64,000 nt of DNA from Leeuwenhoekiella marinoflava DSM 3653 (GTDB taxonomy: Bacteria > Bacteroidota > Bacteroidia > Flavobacteriales > Flavobacteriaceae). Position numbers and translations under genes: made by a program. Below the pieces are notes generated by a model. That model did no database searches. It saw nothing but the letters and a program-made list of their open reading frames with translations, and was not told the origin of the DNA. The DNA is taken from positions 1-64,000 of the forward strand of contig NZ_FQUN01000026.1 in the NCBI RefSeq assembly GCF_900129005.1. Reading direction: 5' to 3'. Below, piece by piece: positions 7,390-15,295 of the stretch. Numbering within the stretch: the stretch's first letter is position 1; the number at the start of each line of letters is the position of its first letter.

Positions 7390-8493
7390 TTATAGTAATT
7401 CCACCGCCTTAAACCAATAATAAAAAATGCTTTTATCTGGCTGTCTTTTCAGTTTATTTAAAAATGCCCAATCTGCTTTTTCAATGTTAAGTTTACTTAT
7501 GTCTTGTCCTTTGTAATATTCAATTTCTGTTATCTCATCTTGCAACAATATAGCATTCAAATAAGCTAACCTGGCCGAAGCTGCAAGGGCTTCCTCTATT
7601 CTGAAATTTCCCGTCATCAAAAACGCACTTCCAAAACTGCGTATGCCACGGTTTAATTCGTCAAACTTCTTTTTTGTTTCCTTGGTTGGGTTACGTTCCC
7701 TTTTGGCGATGATGGCACAGGTGTCTATGGCATCCCAAAGCACATCTGTTTCTTTGAGGTTTCTGCCGCTGAAATCTTTATCCGAACTGCGATATGATAG
7801 TTCCGCTTTCGCAAAAGCTGAAAAGCTTTTTTTAACCATTGCCATAGCCGTAATGTTTTCAAATAGCTTTCCTAAATCGAACAATTGCTTACAGATTTCC
7901 ATTGCAAATAACTGGTCGCCCTTATAATATGGAATACCGATGGTCTCTGGCGCAAAAGCAGTAAGCTTGTCGCCACAGATGGAATTTACCGAAGGTGTGG
8001 TAATTGATATTATAGGCTCATTAACCGATAGCCAAGGAATTTCAATGGAAGATTCTATGAGCTCTGGATAATGTGGGCTGTCAAAAAGAATATCCAACAG
8101 AATGGTTACTGGAACGTTCGGGTTGTAATCTGAATCAAATTCAAAAGTATAATGTGCCTTTGGAACGCCTTCTTTATAACTTCGACGTTCATTCAAAGTG
8201 TGGCTTTTAAAATGTGAGTTGGCAACAACCGCATCAAGGATTTTTTCCAATGGGTCACGCTCTACACTCGAAATAATATCGATATCTATTGAAAACCGAT
8301 TGCCTTCTTCAAGTAAAAGCACCAGTGAAGTGCCCCCTTTAAAGACAAAATCAAGTCCTTCTATTTTTAGATGTTCCAACAATGAAAATGCGTGAACCAT
8401 TTTTTCCAAAATGGTCACATTAATGCCTTTATGTTCTTTTTTTGACCGAAAAATACCCAGCCACTCTTTTGTGAAGCTTTTGTTTTCAATCAT
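7390..8493 (-). CDS. abiEii: AbiEii-type nucleotidyltransferase toxin
   Basis: This 367-residue protein has the AbiEii/AbiGii signature: GGTSL at 53-57, then RFSIDIDI at 66-73, whose D70 and D72 are the catalytic-type acidic pair of the DNA polymerase beta-like fold. AbiEii is the toxin of type IV AbiE systems; members act as nucleotidyltransferases on tRNA or nucleotides and give abortive phage resistance. The start at 8491-8493 overlaps the antitoxin stop by ATGATTGA, the same junction as between the two downstream genes. Family call strong; activity here untested. Confidence 0.9.
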   Translation of the reverse strand: MIENKSFTKEWLGIFRSKKEHKGINVTILEKMVHAFSLLEHLKIEGLDFVFKGGTSLVLLLEEGNRFSIDIDIISSVERDPLEKILDAVVANSHFKSHTLNERRSYKEGVPKAHYTFEFDSDYNPNVPVTILLDILFDSPHYPELIESSIEIPWLSVNEPIISITTPSVNSICGDKLTAFAPETIGIPYYKGDQLFAMEICKQLFDLGKLFENITAMAMVKKSFSAFAKAELSYRSSDKDFSGRNLKETDVLWDAIDTCAIIAKRERNPTKETKKKFDELNRGIRSFGSAFLMTGNFRIEEALAASARLAYLNAILLQDEITEIEYYKGQDISKLNIEKADWAFLNKLKRQPDKSIFYYWFKAVELL

Positions 8494-9253
8494 TGATTAT
8501 GTCCTCTAAAATATTCGGTATGTGGTTATTCATAAATTGCTTGATTTCCTGTTCTTTCTTTCGTCTTTTCGCATAGCTAAAGAGCTTTGTGAAATTAATA
8601 CTGTATCGCTCAAGTATCTTTTCATAAATATTTATGAGTTCAGAGCCTTGGTAAAAATGGTACAGGTTTTCATCGGCAAACAAGTCCACCATTATTTTTT
8701 CAAGTGTGGCGACTGGAACTAAATTTTTTTTGTCTTTCAATTTACTTATCGGTGCTCTGGTGACGAGACGTTTTATGACCACGGGGACAGCACTCTCGGA
8801 AATGTAGAATTCAATTTCCTTGTCATCGGGATTCAAGAAAAAATCCATTTTCAACGAATCGTTGAGATAATAGTATAGTGATTCTGTAAATTCTTTTTCC
8901 ACTTCTACTACAATCATTTGATTGGATACTTGATGCAGAGTAAATTCATTTAGCCATTGGTTTTCCCATATAGCATATTGGATTTCCTCAAACCGTTCAT
9001 TGGTCTTACTTGCTATTTTTAGAACACTATCAGACAGTACTGGTCTATACTTGGGTTTATGGGATATAACATACAATCCACGACCAATAGTTTTGATGAT
9101 GTCTTTTTTCTTCAGGTCGTAAATGCGCCAACTAAATGTACTTTCCTTCAAATCCGGTTCAAGGTCCAAATAAAACTGAAATAGCTGGTCCCTATCAAAG
9201 GAACTTTGCTCTTTAAACGCTTCTATAAGCTTGTTTTCTATAATTTTTGGCAT
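8486..9253 (-). CDS. abiEi: AbiEi-like antitoxin / DUF6577 family
   Basis: A 255-residue protein with an N-terminal winged-helix-like part (residues 10-65: FDRDQLFQFYLDL, then FSWRIYDLKKKDII) and a C-terminal domain ending in a charged helix. This layout matches AbiEi/DUF6577 antitoxins paired with AbiEii. Such proteins neutralise the toxin and repress their own promoter through the winged helix. It is the first gene of the four-gene operon, and the repeat pair at 9289-9350 just upstream is a fitting operator. Start ATG at 9251-9253. Confidence 0.8.
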   Translation of the reverse strand: MPKIIENKLIEAFKEQSSFDRDQLFQFYLDLEPDLKESTFSWRIYDLKKKDIIKTIGRGLYVISHKPKYRPVLSDSVLKIASKTNERFEEIQYAIWENQWLNEFTLHQVSNQMIVVEVEKEFTESLYYYLNDSLKMDFFLNPDDKEIEFYISESAVPVVIKRLVTRAPISKLKDKKNLVPVATLEKIMVDLFADENLYHFYQGSELINIYEKILERYSINFTKLFSYAKRRKKEQEIKQFMNNHIPNILEDIIND

Positions 9254-9274
9254 AATACAATATCAAAACTTTGC

Positions 9275-9350
9275 CAAAAATACAAAAAAGTGGCGAATAT
9301 TTGAAAACTAATTATCGCCACTATGTCAATAAAGTGGTAAATATTTGAAA
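9275..9350 (-). promoter_or_regulatory. Promoter and probable AbiEi operator
   Basis: Two 18-nt direct repeats, AGTGGCGAATATTTGAAA at 9289-9306 and AGTGGTAAATATTTGAAA at 9333-9350, differ at two positions. AGTGGCGA at 9289-9296 is also inverted as TCGCCACT at 9315-9322. On the minus strand a TATTTTTG box at 9282-9275 fits the Bacteroidetes TAnnTTTG minus-7 element. Known AbiEi proteins bind repeats upstream of their operon, so autoregulation is likely. Confidence 0.55.
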
Positions 9351-9405
9351 TGGTTATTTCTAATAGAAATTATTGGGATTTGCCAAAAGAACATCATATT
9401 GAAAT

Positions 9406-9434
9406 GAAAAAAAATCCAGTTTAAGGTACTGGAT
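9406..9434 (-). terminator. Terminator of the DUF932 gene
   Basis: On the minus strand ATCCAGT-ACCTTAA-ACTGGAT forms a 7-bp stem followed by eight T, 16 nt after the DUF932 stop. Confidence 0.75.
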
Positions 9435-9449
9435 GAACCTTTATTGATG

Positions 9450-10286
9450 TTATGCCATCGCATAAACTTCATCGAACAGTTTCTTGTCCAATCGTTCCTG
9501 TTGACCGAAACTTTTCTTTAAGACATTATGAAGTACTGAATTGAACGCATTGTAACCTAACCACAGATTTGGTTCTTCATTGAGCAACAAGGCTTCATAG
9601 TTCAAGATTTCTATGACCTCACGAGATTTTTTCGACGGGTCGCTGTTCTTGTCGCTACACTCGTATCGGAACAGTTTCGTTCTGTCAAGAATCGCCTTCA
9701 CAAATTCCTGTGTATCGATGATTTTAAATTCTTTCATCTTGTCGAATTTCTTGGTAATGGTATAGAATTCATTGTCCAGAAATTTATCGAATAGATTGTT
9801 CAGCCTCGGCATAATCAAGTGCGTATTGTTCTTATTGTGCTTTATGGAAAACTCGATTTCAGCCTGTGACACGTGCAGACCATTTGAGCATACTTCTCTA
9901 TAAAAACCGAAGTGTCCAGAGGTCTTTTCACTTCCGTCATACGAATTCTTGAACCGAAGCATCGGCAATATCAAGTCCTTATGGTTCTTGACTGTAAACT
10001 GGCTTTTGTCGTCGATAATAAAGTCAGTAATGAACGACCTATCATTTTTGTTGATGGTGCGTTTGTGGAAGTTCAGTTGTGCATCAGTCAGCATTTCTTC
10101 AGCTTTCTTGAAGAACAGTTGATTTGGAATGTGACCGTAGCTGTTCGATACGACGTTAACGATTTTGCCATTTGAGATAATGGCATTTTCAAGCCCTCTT
10201 CGGGATTCCATCTGTGTCAGACTTTTTAAGGATTTCATTTCTGATGACACGAAAATTTCATCCTGTTGCAAATTTTGTAAATACAT
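9450..10286 (-). CDS. DUF932 domain protein of plasmid/ICE type
   Basis: I choose the ATG at 10284-10286 (278 residues, MYLQNLQQDEIFVSS) because an upstream TTG extension would lie inside the conserved leader. Blocks such as LILPMLRFKNSYDGSEKTSG and FGFYREVCSNGLHVSQAEIE fit DUF932, a family common on plasmids, phages and integrative elements. Its role is unknown; some members occur beside replication or anti-restriction genes. It is a single-gene unit: leader copy 2 upstream, strong terminator downstream. Confidence 0.75.
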   Translation of the reverse strand: MYLQNLQQDEIFVSSEMKSLKSLTQMESRRGLENAIISNGKIVNVVSNSYGHIPNQLFFKKAEEMLTDAQLNFHKRTINKNDRSFITDFIIDDKSQFTVKNHKDLILPMLRFKNSYDGSEKTSGHFGFYREVCSNGLHVSQAEIEFSIKHNKNNTHLIMPRLNNLFDKFLDNEFYTITKKFDKMKEFKIIDTQEFVKAILDRTKLFRYECSDKNSDPSKKSREVIEILNYEALLLNEEPNLWLGYNAFNSVLHNVLKKSFGQQERLDKKLFDEVYAMA

Positions 10287-10301
10287 AGCTTTTGAATTTA
10301 G

Positions 10302-10456
10302 ATTAAACAATATTTGAGCAGTACCCAAACGGAAGCTAAAATCACAGCTCAAAAGGAAACGGAATAAATAAGCGTAGGATGTTGCGTTGGCTTTATGCCG
10401 TAGTCTTTTGATGGGTGTATTTTACGAGTTTACCTTTGCTCTGATATTGATTGATA
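10302..10456 (-). promoter_or_regulatory. Conserved element leader, copy 2
   Basis: Directly upstream of the DUF932 gene and alignable over about 155 nt to the copies at 3722-3886 and 12352-12510. It keeps TTAAACAATATTTGAGCAG, CCAAACGGAAGCTAAAATC, GCTCAAAAGGAAACGGAATA and TGGCTTTATGCCGTAGTC, with scattered substitutions between blocks (for example GTAGGATGTTGCGT). Confidence 0.6.
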
Positions 10457-10499
10457 CCCCCTTCCTTATGAACCCATCTTTCAAAACATTATCATAAAA

Positions 10500-10532
10500 A
10501 AGAAAAAGGGGCCAGCACGAATGCCGACCCTT
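10500..10532 (-). terminator. Terminator of the ParB-like gene
   Basis: On the minus strand GGGTCGGCA, a TTCG loop and TGCTGGCCCC form a GC-rich stem followed by TTTTTCTTTTTT. It lies 17 nt past the stop of the gene ending at 10549. Confidence 0.8.
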
Positions 10533-10548
10533 CTTCAAACAACAAAAG

Positions 10549-12336
10549 CTAATCGTTGAGTTCCTCAATTTGCTTTTCAAGAACTGTGATGCGCTCTTTC
10601 AAACGTGCTTCACGCTTGTCCCTCTTTTCGGTATATTCTTTTTCAATGTCGGCAATCTTGGATTTATAATATCCTTGCATTGCTTTGTAGAATGAAATGT
10701 TGGTCAGATTATTGACGTGATTGCTTTCGCTAAAATGCACTTGCTTTGTGAGCATATAGCGTATTAACTTGTGAAAGATTTCCTTTTTGAACTTCTTCTT
10801 GAAATTCTCAACCATTTCAACTTTTGTCATCTTTGAAGTGTCGCACAAGAACTTTGAGAAATACTTTTGCTGGCTCATATAGTCCACATTATTTTCAAAG
10901 AGCGATATCGAGAATGCGACCATTTCGTCTGTTGAAAGTGTCTTCTTCGTATCAATGTATTTTGTTTCTCGAATCATCTGGACAACTTCTTCAAACTGCT
11001 TGTTGTTCTCTATTTGCTTCTTGCGGATTTCCCTTTCGTTGATTTTAATGATTTGCTCTTCAGGCGTGCAGTCCGCCATTTTTCTATTCGCCAATGGTGC
11101 CGAGTATTCCATAGAATCGTTCTTAGATTTTTCGACAATCTTTACAAAGATTTCCTTGTGCTGGAATGAATCGGGATGGAATACGATGCCGTTTTTAAAT
11201 CCATTTTCTTTTGCTGAATTGAATTTTTCCAATTCTTCTGTATAATTCTGTAACGCCTCGCTCAACTCTGCTTTGATTTCATCTTCGGAATAATCATAGT
11301 GTTGATATTCTTTCTGAATCGCCTCTAGGGTAGGTTCAATAGGATTTTCTATGATTTCAACATCGTCCAGTAGATAGACTTTCAATCCGTTCTTTTCCAA
11401 TTGTGATATTATGAGCTGATTACTTTCGTCATCTGCCCAATATTGTCGTATTTCAGGGATTAAAAGGATATTCTCTTTCTTGGACTTTTCAATCAGGTTC
11501 AAGAACGATTTGCTTTTCTTCGTTTCAAAACAAGCTGCTTTCGTACAGACCATTTTACCATCGCCGAACAGATTGCCTTGATTGGCTGCATTGAACGGAC
11601 ATTCTACACAAGACCCAGCTTTCGAAACCAATTTTTTATCAGCTACATCAAAAGACGCTTTTTCCAAATCATAGGTCTGGTCTTTAATCATCCTGTTTAT
11701 CTGATGTGCGTTAAAATCTTCGCCCATTGTTTCCAACATCATTTGTTGTTCTTCCGGTTCAAAGAGCGCTACACCGACACCCAATGATATGGTCATTTCG
11801 CCATTGCGTACAAATTGCTTGAAACCGTCAATCAATCCAGCTAATTTTAGACGCTGTCTGATGAAGTTATCTGTCCTACCCAATCGCTTTGCAATTTCGG
11901 TAGGCTCATATTTCTCACTTAGGTAAGCAATCGCCTCAGCTTCTTCGGTCGGTTCGACATCCTGTCTTTGCAGGTTTTCGATAATCTGAACTTCAAGCAC
12001 ATCATTGTTCTCATAAGCACTAACGATACAGGGCATCGTTTTCTTTCCTGCCAATTTACTGGCACGATATCGACGTTCGCCCATCACGATGATGAAATGG
12101 CCATTTTGTTGTCTTACCGTGATTGGCTGTAACACACCGTGCTTTTCGATACTCTCAGAAAGCTGCTTTAATGCATTCTCGTTAAAAGTCTTTCTTGGCT
12201 GTTCCGGGTCAGGCTTGATTTTGCCCAATTGTAAGTTCTGAATTTGAAGAATGGATGATTTCTTTCCGTTTACTTCTTTCTTGACAGTAGATTTCGCTCT
12301 ACTGCGCTGCTTTGTGGTACTCGCTTTTGTTGTCAT
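10549..12336 (-). CDS. ParB/RepB/Spo0J family protein
   Basis: I start at the ATG at 12334-12336 (595 residues, MTTKASTTKQRSRAK); a TTG 9 nt upstream is less likely. ParB N-terminal motifs are clear: DPEQPRKTF near 43-51, GERRYRA at 86-92 and ENLQR at 120-124 (the CTP-binding signature region), then a helix-turn-helix at about 140-166. A Cys cluster follows (CVECPF and CTKAACF), perhaps a zinc site. The long C-terminal half ends in a charged coiled coil. Such proteins act in partition or regulation of mobile elements. No parA is next to it in this window. Confidence 0.85.
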   Translation of the reverse strand: MTTKASTTKQRSRAKSTVKKEVNGKKSSILQIQNLQLGKIKPDPEQPRKTFNENALKQLSESIEKHGVLQPITVRQQNGHFIIVMGERRYRASKLAGKKTMPCIVSAYENNDVLEVQIIENLQRQDVEPTEEAEAIAYLSEKYEPTEIAKRLGRTDNFIRQRLKLAGLIDGFKQFVRNGEMTISLGVGVALFEPEEQQMMLETMGEDFNAHQINRMIKDQTYDLEKASFDVADKKLVSKAGSCVECPFNAANQGNLFGDGKMVCTKAACFETKKSKSFLNLIEKSKKENILLIPEIRQYWADDESNQLIISQLEKNGLKVYLLDDVEIIENPIEPTLEAIQKEYQHYDYSEDEIKAELSEALQNYTEELEKFNSAKENGFKNGIVFHPDSFQHKEIFVKIVEKSKNDSMEYSAPLANRKMADCTPEEQIIKINEREIRKKQIENNKQFEEVVQMIRETKYIDTKKTLSTDEMVAFSISLFENNVDYMSQQKYFSKFLCDTSKMTKVEMVENFKKKFKKEIFHKLIRYMLTKQVHFSESNHVNNLTNISFYKAMQGYYKSKIADIEKEYTEKRDKREARLKERITVLEKQIEELND

Positions 12337-12351
12337 AATACTCAAATTTTT

Positions 12352-12510
12352 GATTAAACAATATTTGAGCAGAAACCAAACGGAAGATAAAATCTTGGCT
12401 CAAAAGGAAACGGAATAAATAAGCGTTGGAAAGAGCATTGGCTTTATGCCGTAGTCTTTTGATGGAAGTATTTTACGAGTTTAAATTGCGGTTATATTGT
12501 ATGATAATAA
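12352..12510 (-). promoter_or_regulatory. Conserved element leader, copy 3
   Basis: Upstream of the ParB-like gene and closest to copy 1: both keep CAGAAACCAAACGGAAG, AAAATCTTGGCTCAAAAGG, TGGCTTTATGCCGTAGTC, GAAGTATTTTACGAGTTTA and TATATTGTATGATAAT. The distance from the TTAAACAATATTTGAG block to the start codon is nearly constant (12-16 nt) in all three copies. Confidence 0.6.
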
Positions 12511-12637
12511 ACTCCCCCTTACGAAGTAATAAGGTTGCTATTTAGCAGAATTTATTATTTTACCAGAAAATTAATAGGGTTTAATAACAAATAGAAATAT
12601 TTGACATCAATACAAATGTTGCCCTGAAATTAGCAAA

Positions 12638-12659
12638 ATGTTGTACCTATGTTGTACCT
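12638..12659. repeat. Tandem 11-bp repeats near element end
   Basis: ATGTTGTACCT is repeated twice head to tail, 60 bp from the tRNA-Leu 3' end. A second short pair, GACATTTTTTT twice, follows at about 12660-12682. Direct repeats beside an attachment site are typical arm-type integrase binding sites, so this is probably part of the element end. Confidence 0.45.
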
Positions 12660-12689
12660 GACATTTTTTTCGACATTTTTTTAAATGGA

Positions 12690-12717
12690 AAAAGCCGAAG
12701 ATTTCTCTTCGGCTTTT
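12690..12717 (-). terminator. Terminator after tRNA-Leu
   Basis: AAAAGCCGAAG pairs with CTTCGGCTTTT over a 6-nt loop, 11 bp. It immediately follows the tRNA 3' end on the minus strand and is followed by CCATTTAAAAAAA rather than a clean T-run; the inverted A/T ends make it usable in both directions. Confidence 0.65.
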
Positions 12718-12718
12718 G

Positions 12719-12800
12719 TACGGGCGGGGAGACTCGAACTCCCACACCTCGCGGCATCAGATCCTAAGTCTGACGTGTCTACCAATTCCACCACGCCCGC
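12719..12800 (-). tRNA. tRNA-Leu (anticodon UAG)
   Basis: On the minus strand the sequence starts GCGGGCGTGGTGGAATTGG, has anticodon stem TCAGA/TCTGA around loop CTTAGGA (anticodon TAG), a long variable arm (GATGCCGCGAGGTGT region), T-arm GGGAGTTCGAGTCTCCC and a closing acceptor strand CGCCCGT with a terminal G-U pair. CCA is not encoded. It is intact and marks the right border of the mobile element, which lies on its 3' side as usual for tRNA-targeting integrases. Confidence 0.95.
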
Positions 12801-12835
12801 ATTTTAATATTTTAACACTTTATATTTCGCTATGT

Positions 12836-12873
12836 CCTAAGTCTAGCGTGTCTACCAATTCCACCACGCCTGC
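12836..12873 (-). pseudogene. 5' half of a second tRNA-Leu
   Basis: On the minus strand GCAGGCGTGGTGGAATTGG continues through the D-arm to the anticodon loop (GACTTAGG) and then stops matching. Three substitutions separate it from the intact tRNA 36 bp away. The 3' half is missing, so it is a relic of a tandem tRNA-Leu or of an earlier integration/excision. Confidence 0.75.
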
Positions 12874-13623
12874 ATACTACTTTTAACATACTTAGGACTT
12901 CAGTTAAAAGCTTGCATTCATATCTCTAAAAATGCGAGTGCAAATATAGAAAAGATTTTCAATATGAAACTGCTTTTTAAAAATATTTTTTTTAATCTCA
13001 GCAATCACATCTTAAACCTTTTTTCGCCAACTGCCTGGACAGCTGTAAACACGTTGTTTTCCAATTAAATATGCTTGGCAGGGATTTGTTTTCATCTTTA
13101 GGTTCTTTTTCTTCAGTATAGCGAGAAGTTCCCGTTAAAAATTTTCGAAGCCTTGGAGAAAATTTAGGGGCTTTTTGCGGTTTTGCCGGATAAGGCAAAA
13201 ATACCTAAGAAAAAGTATCCTTTCTTTTGGCTTGGCCTGCCCTGAGCTACGCCGAAGGGCTTCTTTAGACAAGCAAATCGACGTTAGGAGATCCACGAGA
13301 TCCAAAAACCAATAAGCAACAGCGAGCTAAAGAAAAGTAAGAACTCTTCTAGAGAATCTATACTTATCCTATTCCAAAAAAGGTTTGTTTAGACAGTGCT
13401 AATCCATACCAGTCGGTTAAAATTACCAAGTCCGATAAAAACAATACTTTGAAACAGAAATGTATTCATCAGAGTATGAAATTTTTATTTAGGACAGGAT
13501 TAGAATCTCAACTACTATTCTAATCTTAACCCGATTTTCAGCCTCAATTTCAGCCATTCCATCCTCTTAAAAGTACAAATCTAAAAGGCAATCCGTATTT
13601 TTACCCAAACTCAAGTTTTACTT
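12874..13623. other. Gene-poor spacer right of tRNA-Leu
   Basis: No convincing gene. A minus-strand frame at 12998-13198 (66 codons from TTG) is basic and family-less and is not called. A short hairpin GCCCT/AGGGC at 13239-13260 with TGAGCTACGCCGA between resembles interspersed intergenic palindromes of flavobacteria. The rest is AT-rich. Confidence 0.5.
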
Positions 13624-15021
13624 ATGAAAGACATTAAAAAATACATAGACACCCACCAAAAACGCTTTCTCGACGAGCTCCTGGAATTATTAAAAATTCC
13701 ATCTATAAGTGCAGATAAAGCTTATAAAAAAGAAGTATTCGCTACAGCAGATGCTGTAGCAGAACGCCTTAAAGAAGCCGGTTGTGCAAAAGTTGAAACC
13801 TGTGAAACTCCGGGTTATCCTATTGTGTATGGCGAACTGGTAAAAGATAAAAACCTGCCCACCATTTTGATCTACGGACATTATGATGTGCAACCCCCAG
13901 ATCCTTTGGACCTATGGGATAGTGAACCCTTCAATCCGGTAATCAAAAAGACAGAGCTGCATCCCGAAGGTGCCATTTTTGCCCGAGGTGCTTGTGATGA
14001 TAAAGGTCAGATGTATATGCACGTCAAAGCGCTGGAGTATATGACTCAAAATGAGGATCTGCCGTGCAATGTGAAGTTTATGATTGAAGGTGAAGAAGAA
14101 GTAGGTAGTGAAAACCTGGGCTGGTTTATCTCCCGCAATCAGGAAAAACTGGCTAACGATGTGATCCTGATTTCAGACACCGGGATGATCGCAAAAGAGG
14201 TACCCAGCATTACTACCGGTCTGCGCGGACTCAGCTACGTAGAGGTTGAAGTTACCGGACCCAACCGGGATTTACACAGCGGACTTTACGGCGGTGCGGT
14301 GGCTAATCCTATCAATGTACTGACCAAAATGATTGCTTCGTTACACGACGAAAACAACCACATCACCATTCCCGGTTTTTACGATAAGGTCGAAGAATTG
14401 AGCACCGAAGAACGTGCAAAAATGGCCGAGGCGCCGTTTTCATTAGAAAACTACCAAAAAGCTTTAGACATCGATTCGGTGTATGGAGAGAATGGTTATG
14501 CTACAAATGAGCGCAACAGCATCAGACCGACTCTTGATGTAAACGGGATTTGGGGAGGTTACATTGGCGAAGGTGCAAAGACCGTAATTGCCAGTAAAGC
14601 CTATGCAAAAATAAGCATGAGACTGGTACCCGATCAGGATTGGAAAGAGATTACAGAGCTGTTCAAAACGCATTTTGAAAACATCGCCCCAAAAGGCGTT
14701 AAAGTCAAAGTCACTCCGCATCACGGCGGTCAGGCTTATGTGACGCCCATAGATAGTATGGGGTACAAAGCTGCTGAACAAGCCTATGAAAAAACCTTTG
14801 GTAAAACACCGATTCCACAGCGCAGCGGCGGCAGTATTCCTATCGTTTCTCTTTTTGAGCGTGAATTAAAGAGCAAAACCATATTGATGGGATTTGGGCT
14901 CGACAGTGATGCCATTCACTCGCCTAACGAGCATTTTGGCATTTGGAATTTCCTAAAAGGGATTGAGACCATTCCGCATTTTTACCATGAGTTTACAAAA
15001 CTAAAAACAGCAAAAGATTAA
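13624..15021 (+). CDS. M20 family dipeptidase
   Basis: This 465-residue zinc exopeptidase of the M20/carnosinase-type group has no signal peptide, so it acts in the cytosol on dipeptides or small peptides. Metal and catalytic motifs are in place: YGHYDVQP (H86, D88), RGACDDKGQ (bridging D125), EGEEEVGS (general base E158, ligand E159) and a late DAIHSPNEHFG histidine. A dimerisation/lid domain lies between about residues 200 and 350. The ATG follows a long AT-rich spacer; no neighbour is operonic. It may complement the peptidases of the hydroxyproline operon, but no sequence link supports that. Confidence 0.93.
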   Translation: MKDIKKYIDTHQKRFLDELLELLKIPSISADKAYKKEVFATADAVAERLKEAGCAKVETCETPGYPIVYGELVKDKNLPTILIYGHYDVQPPDPLDLWDSEPFNPVIKKTELHPEGAIFARGACDDKGQMYMHVKALEYMTQNEDLPCNVKFMIEGEEEVGSENLGWFISRNQEKLANDVILISDTGMIAKEVPSITTGLRGLSYVEVEVTGPNRDLHSGLYGGAVANPINVLTKMIASLHDENNHITIPGFYDKVEELSTEERAKMAEAPFSLENYQKALDIDSVYGENGYATNERNSIRPTLDVNGIWGGYIGEGAKTVIASKAYAKISMRLVPDQDWKEITELFKTHFENIAPKGVKVKVTPHHGGQAYVTPIDSMGYKAAEQAYEKTFGKTPIPQRSGGSIPIVSLFERELKSKTILMGFGLDSDAIHSPNEHFGIWNFLKGIETIPHFYHEFTKLKTAKD

Positions 15022-15030
15022 TTTTAAAGA

Positions 15031-15165
15031 GTTGGGCGTGACCCCGCTAAAGGCGGGGTCGGGTCTGCCCGGCAAAGGCAGGCAGGCTTTACGCTGTATC
15101 TTTTTTTCGGCTTAAAAAACCTCAAAAAAAAGGATGCCGCTGCAATCCCTCACGAGGGTGCACTA
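15031..15165. repeat. Interspersed palindromic element downstream of M20 gene
   Basis: Starts GTTGGGC (15031-15037), then a perfect 8-bp hairpin GACCCCGC/GCGGGGTC at 15040-15060, then CTGCCCGGCAAAGGCAGG (15065-15082, related to the palindrome at 16882), a T-run, and GGATGCCGCTGCAATCCCT near 15133-15151. The layout recalls the intergenic repeats scattered in flavobacterial genomes. GTTGGGC fits the attC core form GTTRRRY, but the partner core is not convincing. Confidence 0.4.
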
Positions 15166-15254
15166 CTCAGTTGGCAGTAGCAGTTTTCAGTAAACAAAAG
15201 CCTTGATTGAGCAACTATAAAAAAGTGAAAACGACTTTCAGTTAGTATGGTAAT

Positions 15255-15279
15255 GTCAGTTCGAGCGCAGTCGAGAACC
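15255..15279. repeat. TCGAGCGC-type interspersed repeat, single arm
   Basis: GTCAGTTCGAGCGCAGTCGA followed by GAACC. The same family occurs as two inverted arms at 32389-32460. Confidence 0.5.
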
Positions 15280-15295
15280 TAATAAACTTTCTTTT

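Noticed and set aside
10287-10352. TTG-started extension of the DUF932 gene
   Set aside because: It lies in the conserved leader and the ATG at 10286 matches the position of the start codon after the other two leaders.
12998-13198. Minus-strand frame of 66 codons starting with TTG
   Set aside because: No recognisable family, no upstream signal, basic low-information composition in an otherwise gene-free spacer; a 27-codon frame in another phase overlaps it.
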